A program made the translations under genes and the position numbers. Shown one piece after another: positions 1 through 3,351 of a stretch of DNA of 5,140 nt (position 1 is the first letter of the stretch; the number at the start of each line of letters is the position of its first letter). This DNA is from an uncultured Oscillospiraceae bacterium (lineage in GTDB: Bacteria; Bacillota; Clostridia; Oscillospirales; Oscillospiraceae): contig CAJOFW010000114.1 of assembly GCA_905234005.1 (NCBI GenBank), positions 1 to 5,140 on the forward strand, written 5' to 3'. Under the pieces are notes generated by a model. It had not been told where the DNA came from and did not search any database. It saw only the letters and a program-made list of their open reading frames with translations.

Positions 1-1
1 G

Positions 2-646
2 GTGAAGCCCACGTCTACCCCAACGCCGACGCCGACGCCAACGGTGAAACCCACGCCTACCCCGACCCCCACGCCGACCTCCATGCCGACGCCGGCGCCG
101 GGCGTGATATTCGACGACGTTCCGATAGACGTCGCCTACTACCGCTATGTCAGGTGGGCCTATGTGAACGGCATCGTGAAGGGCACGTCGGCGACGACCT
201 TCAGTCCCGACGACGACTGCACACGCGGACAGCTCGCCCTGATGCTCTACCGCCTCGCCGGCAAGCCCGACGTATCCGGCGTATCGAACCCGTTCCGGGA
301 TGTGAAGCGCTCCGACCCGTACTATAAGGCCGTGCTCTGGGCGTACAGCGAGGGCGTCGTGAAGGGGACGTCGAAAACGACGTTCAACCCCGACGGCACG
401 GTCACACGCGGGCAGATCGCGCTGATGCTCTACCGCATGGCCGGAAGACCGGCCGTCACGGGCCTCGGGAATCCGTTCACCGACGTTTCGAAATCCGATC
501 CGTGGTACGCCGCCGTCCTCTGGGCCGCCGACGCCGGCGTCACAAAGGGCACGTCGCCCACGACGTTCTCCCCGGCCGCGAGCTGCGCCCGTTACCAGCT
601 CGTTACGTTCCTGTACCGGTACAACGAGCTGTATCACCTGATCTAG
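2..646 (+). CDS. SLH-domain surface protein, C-terminal part
   Basis: This is the C-terminal end of a secreted, cell-wall-attached protein; the frame is open to the left edge, so the GTG at 2 is probably internal and the signal peptide and functional domain lie outside the window. Visible residues 3-34 are a Pro/Thr linker typical of wall-exposed spacers. Three S-layer homology repeats follow, at about residues 36-88, 98-149 and 159-207. Each has the pattern F-x-DV, an aromatic pair, WA, G-(I/V)-x-KGTS-x-TTF-x-P, then an R-x-Q box and LYR. SLH trimers bind secondary cell wall polymers; their usual TRAE-like box is TRGQ here in repeats 1 and 2 (residues 74-77 and 135-138) and ARYQ in repeat 3 (196-199), so the third repeat is divergent. 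The protein ends seven residues after repeat 3. The cargo function cannot be told from this piece. It shows no operon link to the downstream transporter genes, which begin about 720 bases away. Confidence 0.93.
   Translation: MKPTSTPTPTPTPTVKPTPTPTPTPTSMPTPAPGVIFDDVPIDVAYYRYVRWAYVNGIVKGTSATTFSPDDDCTRGQLALMLYRLAGKPDVSGVSNPFRDVKRSDPYYKAVLWAYSEGVVKGTSKTTFNPDGTVTRGQIALMLYRMAGRPAVTGLGNPFTDVSKSDPWYAAVLWAADAGVTKGTSPTTFSPAASCARYQLVTFLYRYNELYHLI
8..103 (+). repeat. Pro-Thr codon repeat (linker of the SLH protein)
   Basis: This stretch alternates CCN and ACN codons and encodes a PT-dipeptide linker, broken by two short variants (VKP and SMP). The DNA is an imperfect 6-base tandem repeat, so its length is likely to vary between strains by slippage. 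It separates the upstream part of the surface protein from the SLH wall anchor. Confidence 0.85.
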
Positions 647-730
647 CGCCGGGATCGGCGGGGATAAAGATCATATTGCGTGATACAGCGCCGCCGCCGC
701 CGCATATTCCGATAGAATTCGATTTTCGTC

Positions 731-759
731 TTGACAAACGGGGGCGATGTTGCTAAAAT
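731..759 (+). promoter_or_regulatory. Strong sigma-A-type promoter with extended -10
   Basis: A perfect -35 box TTGACA (731-736) lies 17 bases before TAAAAT (754-759), which matches five of six positions of the -10 consensus. TG at 751-752 gives the TGn extended -10 motif. Transcription would start near 766. No ORF with a ribosome binding site follows, so the product is probably an untranslated RNA, or a long leader if transcription passes the hairpin at 958-996. This is the best promoter in the window by sequence. Confidence 0.75.
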
Positions 760-800
760 GACGCTTGTCTCAATTGGAAGCGTCGAAAGAGGTACCTGCT

Positions 801-845
801 CGCAAATCCCCGTTGCCTCGCAGAGTTTGCGCCCGCAGGCGCAAA
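801..845 (+). promoter_or_regulatory. Mutually exclusive hairpins (possible RNA switch)
   Basis: The segment TTTGCG at 826-831 can pair with CGCAAA at 801-806 (6 bp), or, extended to 826-833, with 838-845 (8 bp around a CGCA tetraloop). The two pairings share one strand and cannot coexist. Three-strand competition of this kind is the usual architecture of attenuators and riboswitch expression platforms. The second hairpin is more stable by base-pair count and is followed 13 bases later by a T-rich run at 858-863. Confidence 0.4.
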
Positions 846-856
846 TATAATTGGAT

Positions 857-889
857 ATTTTTTCCGGAAACCGCGTTTTCGGAAAAAAT
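857..889 (+). repeat. Long AT/GC-mixed hairpin
   Basis: Positions 857-870 pair with 876-889 over 14 bp (one G-T pair) around the 5-base loop CCGCG. The outer part is A/T-rich and the inner part is CCGG/CCGT-like. With a T6 run on one arm and an A6 run on the other, it could act as a bidirectional terminator: reading leftwards, a T run also follows the GC part of the stem. No gene is seen that would need leftward termination. Confidence 0.6.
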
Positions 890-913
890 TCCTCTCGCGG
901 AGCGAACGTGCGA

Positions 914-930
914 ACCCCGCAAGGCGGGGT
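914..930 (+). repeat. Short GC-rich hairpin
   Basis: ACCCCGC (914-920) pairs perfectly with GCGGGGT (924-930) around a 3-base loop. It sits between two longer hairpins and is followed by further G/C-rich self-complementary sequence (about 931-951), so the whole 857-992 block is one array of stems. No T tract follows, so it is not a terminator by itself. Confidence 0.6.
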
Positions 931-957
931 GAGTGCGCTGAGCGCAGCGCAGCCTTC

Positions 958-996
958 CGGTTCGGCAGCCCAGCGAAGCGGGTGCCGAACCGTTTT
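958..996 (+). terminator. Intrinsic terminator-like long hairpin with T tract
   Basis: CGGTTCGGCA (958-967) pairs perfectly with TGCCGAACCG (983-992), and the stem continues inward through CCC/GGG and GC/GC pairs. TTTT follows directly at 993-996. It could end the RNA from the 731-759 promoter and could also be the end of read-through from the SLH gene, since no clear terminator is visible closer to that gene's stop codon. The T tract is short and interrupted, so termination strength is uncertain. Confidence 0.55.
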
Positions 997-1117
997 CGAA
1001 AGAGTTTTCAAAGCAGGATAACGACCGCCGTTCCCTCCGGGACGGCCGAGGCCACACGGACAGCCGGGTCGAATGCCGATTTTCCGCCCGCGTGCGGTGG
1101 CAGCTTCTGTTGCCTTA
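997..1117 (+). other. Spacer without gene
   Basis: No ORF with a ribosome binding site was found here. Two small hairpins are visible: 1028-1035 with 1039-1045 (one bulged T, loop TCC) and GGCA 1099-1102 with TGCC 1111-1114 just before the next promoter. Neither has a T tract. The segment separates the upstream hairpin array from the promoter of the potA leader and could hold an operator, but no clear long palindrome was seen. Confidence 0.5.
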
Positions 1118-1146
1118 TTGATTGAGTTAAAAGCTCAGTTTTATAA
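1118..1146 (+). promoter_or_regulatory. Probable promoter of the potA leader / ncRNA
   Basis: TTGATT (1118-1123) matches four of six -35 positions and lies 17 bases before TTATAA (1141-1146), or 18 before TATAAG (1142-1147). Transcription would start near 1153. A second TTTATAA occurs 16 bases downstream (1156-1162) but has no good -35 box. This is the last recognisable promoter before potA, so it is the best candidate for driving both the structured RNA and, by read-through, the pot operon. Confidence 0.55.
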
Positions 1147-1152
1147 GTTGGT

Positions 1153-1347
1153 TACTTTATAACCGCGTCTGCCCTGCGGCATACAAGCTTGTGAAATGGT
1201 CAATAAGAGTAAGCAAAAGGCATCCTGTTTGCCGGTCAAGACTCTAAACGCCCATTGGGAGCCAACCGCCCCGCACTGTCCGTGCGGCCGCGGCGCTGCG
1301 CGATACCCGACAAGTGGAGTGTGCTCAAAAGGCACGCTCCACTTTTT
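1153..1347 (+). ncRNA. ssrS: Structured RNA upstream of potA, 6S RNA-like candidate
   Basis: A region of about 195 bases between a promoter and a terminator folds into a rod. A long closing stem pairs 1164-1180 with 1287-1302 (about 13 pairs, a few mismatches and one bulge). A bubble follows, made of 1181-1194 on the 5' side and 1257-1286 on the 3' side; the 3' side carries a small hairpin CCGCAC/GTGCG(G) at 1271-1287. The terminal arm has interrupted stems 1195-1199 with 1252-1256, 1206-1210 with 1241-1245, and 1213-1220 with 1224-1232. Length, closing stem, central bubble with a 3'-side hairpin and interrupted terminal arm are the known plan of bacterial 6S RNA, which binds sigma-A RNA polymerase by mimicking an open promoter. 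I base this on architecture only; no conserved primary sequence was verified. The alternative is a cis-acting riboswitch or attenuator for the polyamine operon. That it is a structured RNA is more certain than its family; the gene symbol applies only if the 6S call holds. Confidence 0.5.
1312..1347 (+). terminator. Intrinsic terminator just before potA
   Basis: AAGTGGAGTGTGC (1312-1324) pairs with 1332-1344 over 13 bp (one G-T pair) around a 7-base loop, and the run TTTTT (1343-1347) follows. It ends only 6 bases before the potA ribosome binding site. No promoter fits between the two, so it either ends the upstream ncRNA with some read-through into potA or works as a regulated attenuator. A possible competing pairing exists: 1273-1276 with 1321-1324 and 1279-1281 with 1316-1318, which would open both this hairpin and the one at 1271-1287. 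Confidence 0.85.
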
Positions 1348-1353
1348 ACTTTC

Positions 1354-1359
1354 AGGAGG
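1354..1359 (+). promoter_or_regulatory. Ribosome binding site that fixes the potA start
   Basis: AGGAGG lies 7 bases before ATG 1367. It decides against the in-frame ATG at 1196, which would place the N-terminus inside the structured RNA and the terminator and add 57 residues without similarity to ABC ATPases. Confidence 0.9.
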
Positions 1360-1366
1360 CGCGTCC

Positions 1367-2485
1367 ATGAATAAGATCATCGAGCTTAAAAACATCTCCA
1401 AGGCCTACGACGGCCAGACCGTGCTCGACAACATCAGTCTCGACATCTACGACAACGAGTTCGTCACGCTGCTCGGCCCGTCCGGCTGCGGCAAGACGAC
1501 GACGCTGCGCATAATCGGCGGCTTTGAGACGCCGGACGCCGGTGACGTGCTGTTCATGGGCGAGCGCATCAACGACGTTCCGCCCCACAGGCGGAACGTC
1601 AACACCGTCTTCCAGCGCTACGCGCTGTTCCCGCACCTGAACGTGTTCGAGAACATCGCCTTCCCCCTGCGTGAAAAGCGCGTCCCCAGGGACGAGATCG
1701 AGGCCCGTGTGGACGAGATGCTCTCGATGGTGGAGCTGAAGGGCTTCCGGAACCGGGGCGTCACGAACCTCTCCGGCGGCCAGCAGCAGCGCGTCGCCAT
1801 CGCCCGGGCGCTGATCAGCCACCCCCGTGTTCTGCTGCTCGACGAGCCGCTCGCGGCGCTCGATCTGAAGCTGCGCAAGGATATGCAGCAGGAGCTCAAG
1901 CGCATCCAGAAGGCCACGGGCATCACGTTCGTCTTCGTCACGCACGACCAGGAGGAGGCGCTGTCGATGTCCGATACGATCGTCGTCATCAGCGACGGCC
2001 GCATCCAGCAGATCGGCACGAGCACAGATATCTACAATGAGCCGCAGAACGCCTTCGTCGCGGACTTCATCGGCGAGTCGAACATCCTCGACGGCGTCAT
2101 GCTCGGCGACCTGTCCGTCTCCTTCTCGGGCCACATCTTCAACTGCCTCGACAAAGGCTTTGCCCCGAACGAGCCGGTGGACGTCGTCGTCCGCCCGGAG
2201 GACGTGGACATCGTCCCCGTCGGGGACGGGATGCTCACGGGCGTCGTCACGTCCGTCACGTTCATGGGCGTCCACTACGAGGTCATCGTCGATATCGGCG
2301 GCTTCAAGTGGATGATCCAGACGACCGACTTCGTCAGCGAGGACGAGCGCATCGGCCTGTACATCGAGCCGGACGCGATCCACGTCATGAAAAAGAGCGA
2401 ATACTCGGGCATGTTCGGCGATTACTCGTCGTTCTCGAACGAGCTTGACGAGCTGTCCGACGCGGAAGGCGAGGCGGAGGAATGA
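1367..2485 (+). CDS. potA: Spermidine/putrescine ABC transporter ATP-binding protein PotA
   Basis: This 372-residue ATPase drives polyamine import and acts as a dimer on the cytoplasmic face of the PotB-PotC permease pair. Every nucleotide-binding motif is present: Walker A GPSGCGKTT (37-45), Q-loop Q83, signature LSGGQQQR (135-142), Walker B VLLLDEP (155-161) and switch H193. After about residue 238 comes a C-terminal TOBE-type regulatory domain, including VVVRPEDVDI, as in PotA and other CUT/polyamine-type ATPases. The length is close to the 378 residues of the E. coli protein. The last roughly 20 residues are an acidic tail (DELSDAEGEAEE) past the usual domain end. The start at 1367 is supported by AGGAGG 7 bases upstream. 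The stop overlaps the potB start by four bases (ATGA). Assignment to polyamines rather than iron or other substrates rests mainly on the PotD-like domain encoded downstream. It is the first gene of the operon, behind a terminator-containing leader. Confidence 0.95.
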   Translation: MNKIIELKNISKAYDGQTVLDNISLDIYDNEFVTLLGPSGCGKTTTLRIIGGFETPDAGDVLFMGERINDVPPHRRNVNTVFQRYALFPHLNVFENIAFPLREKRVPRDEIEARVDEMLSMVELKGFRNRGVTNLSGGQQQRVAIARALISHPRVLLLDEPLAALDLKLRKDMQQELKRIQKATGITFVFVTHDQEEALSMSDTIVVISDGRIQQIGTSTDIYNEPQNAFVADFIGESNILDGVMLGDLSVSFSGHIFNCLDKGFAPNEPVDVVVRPEDVDIVPVGDGMLTGVVTSVTFMGVHYEVIVDIGGFKWMIQTTDFVSEDERIGLYIEPDAIHVMKKSEYSGMFGDYSSFSNELDELSDAEGEAEE

Positions 2486-3351
2486 AGAGAGACAGGCTCA
2501 TACGGCGGCTGACGCTGGCGCCCTACGGGACGTGGGCCGCGCTGTTCATCGTCGTGCCGCTCGTCTTCGTGGCGTACTACGCGTTCACGGACAACAGCTT
2601 CCGGTTCACGCTTTCAAACATCACCCGCTTCTTCACGACGACCTCCTCGGTCACCGACGAGGCCGGCACACGCGAGGTGCACACCTACCTCCTGATCTTC
2701 TGGCGCTCGCTCAAGCTCGCGGTCATATCGACGGTCATATGCCTTCTCATGGGCTACCCGCTCGCTTATATCATCTCCCGTGCGCCGGAGCGGACGCAGA
2801 CGCTGATCATCACGTTCATCATGATCCCGATGTGGATGAACTTCCTGATCCGCACCTACGCGTGGATGACGATCCTGCAGGACACGGGCATCCTCAACAA
2901 TTTCCTCGCCGCGATCGGGCTGCCCCGTGTGAAGATCATCGGCACGGAGACCGCCGTCGTCATCGGCATGGTGTACGACTACTTCCCGTACATGGTCCTG
3001 CCGCTGTACTCGGTCATGGCAAAGCTCGACGTGAAGCTTCTCGAGGCCGCCCGCGACCTCGGCTGCTCGGGATGGGGCGTGCTGAAGCGTGTCATCTTCC
3101 CGCTCAGCCTGCCCGGTGTGCTCAACGGCGTCACGATGGTGCTCATCCCGTCCATCAGCACGTTCTACATCTCCCAGAAGCTCGGCGACGGGAAATTCTT
3201 CCTGATCGGCGACGCGATCGAGGGCCAGTACACGGCGAACAACCTCCACTTCGCCGCCGCCATCGCGTTTATACTCATGGTCATCCTGCTCGTCTGCATG
3301 GCGCTTTTGCGGCGCTTCGTGGATAAGACCCCGGAGGGAGGCGCCCTATGA
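2482..3351 (+). CDS. potB: Spermidine/putrescine ABC transporter permease PotB
   Basis: This 289-residue inner-membrane permease forms half of the polyamine channel. About six hydrophobic segments are visible, near residues 12-34, 70-98, 107-131, 155-178, 206-230 and 258-276. The EAA loop that docks onto the ATPase is clear: EAARDLG (188-194) followed by the R-V-I-F-P-L-S-L-P pattern (203-211). YAWMTILQDTGILN (126-139) resembles PotB-class permeases. E. coli PotB is of similar length (about 275-285). The ATG overlaps the potA stop (ATGA), and GAGG at 2471-2474 gives a ribosome binding site inside the end of potA, so translational coupling is likely. Its stop overlaps the start of the next gene in the same way. 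The N-terminus is basic (KRDRLIRR), which fits a cytoplasmic start. No truncation or frameshift is seen. Confidence 0.93.
   Translation: MKRDRLIRRLTLAPYGTWAALFIVVPLVFVAYYAFTDNSFRFTLSNITRFFTTTSSVTDEAGTREVHTYLLIFWRSLKLAVISTVICLLMGYPLAYIISRAPERTQTLIITFIMIPMWMNFLIRTYAWMTILQDTGILNNFLAAIGLPRVKIIGTETAVVIGMVYDYFPYMVLPLYSVMAKLDVKLLEAARDLGCSGWGVLKRVIFPLSLPGVLNGVTMVLIPSISTFYISQKLGDGKFFLIGDAIEGQYTANNLHFAAAIAFILMVILLVCMALLRRFVDKTPEGGAL

Larger units (their letters stand above)
766..996 (+). ncRNA. Candidate untranslated RNA made of stem-loops, family not recognised
   Basis: The interval runs from the expected start of the 731-759 promoter to the T tract after the hairpin at 958-992. It contains no plausible start codon with a Shine-Dalgarno site but has many perfect inverted repeats. 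Positions 760-766 pair with 778-784 (7 bp), 826-833 with 838-845 (8 bp, CGCA loop), 857-870 with 876-889 (14 bp, one G-T pair), 914-920 with 924-930 (7 bp) and 958-967 with 983-992 (10 bp). A weaker closure is possible between 788-792 and 891-895. I do not recognise signatures of SRP RNA, tmRNA or RNase P RNA. It could be a stand-alone small RNA, a riboswitch-type leader, or simply a hairpin-rich intergenic element; the transcript is an inference from the promoter and terminator. Confidence 0.35.

Noticed and set aside
689..702. GCC trinucleotide run as a repeat or CRISPR-like element
   Set aside because: It is only about four to five units, with no spacer structure; in a GC-rich genome this is ordinary.
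760..996. SRP RNA, tmRNA or RNase P RNA
   Set aside because: None of the conserved core sequences I know for these RNAs is visible, and the hairpin order does not match them.
643..1011. 122-codon - strand frame in the intergenic gap
   Set aside because: There is no ribosome binding site, it runs through several perfect hairpins and a promoter, and the translation shows no family features.
1196..1366. Upstream in-frame ATG extending potA by 57 residues
   Set aside because: It has no ribosome binding site, overlaps the structured RNA and terminator, and the added residues do not look like any part of an ABC ATPase. AGGAGG in front of 1367 fixes the start.
1352..2383. 343-codon open frame on the - strand across potA
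   Set aside because: It is the antisense shadow of a GC-rich gene. Its translation is a low-complexity mix of Asp, Val, Arg, Leu and Ala with no domain, and potA on the other strand is certain.
2445..3326. 293-codon + strand frame overlapping potB
   Set aside because: It is a shifted-frame shadow: the product is His/Arg/Ala-rich without hydrophobic segments, while potB in the other frame has complete permease features.
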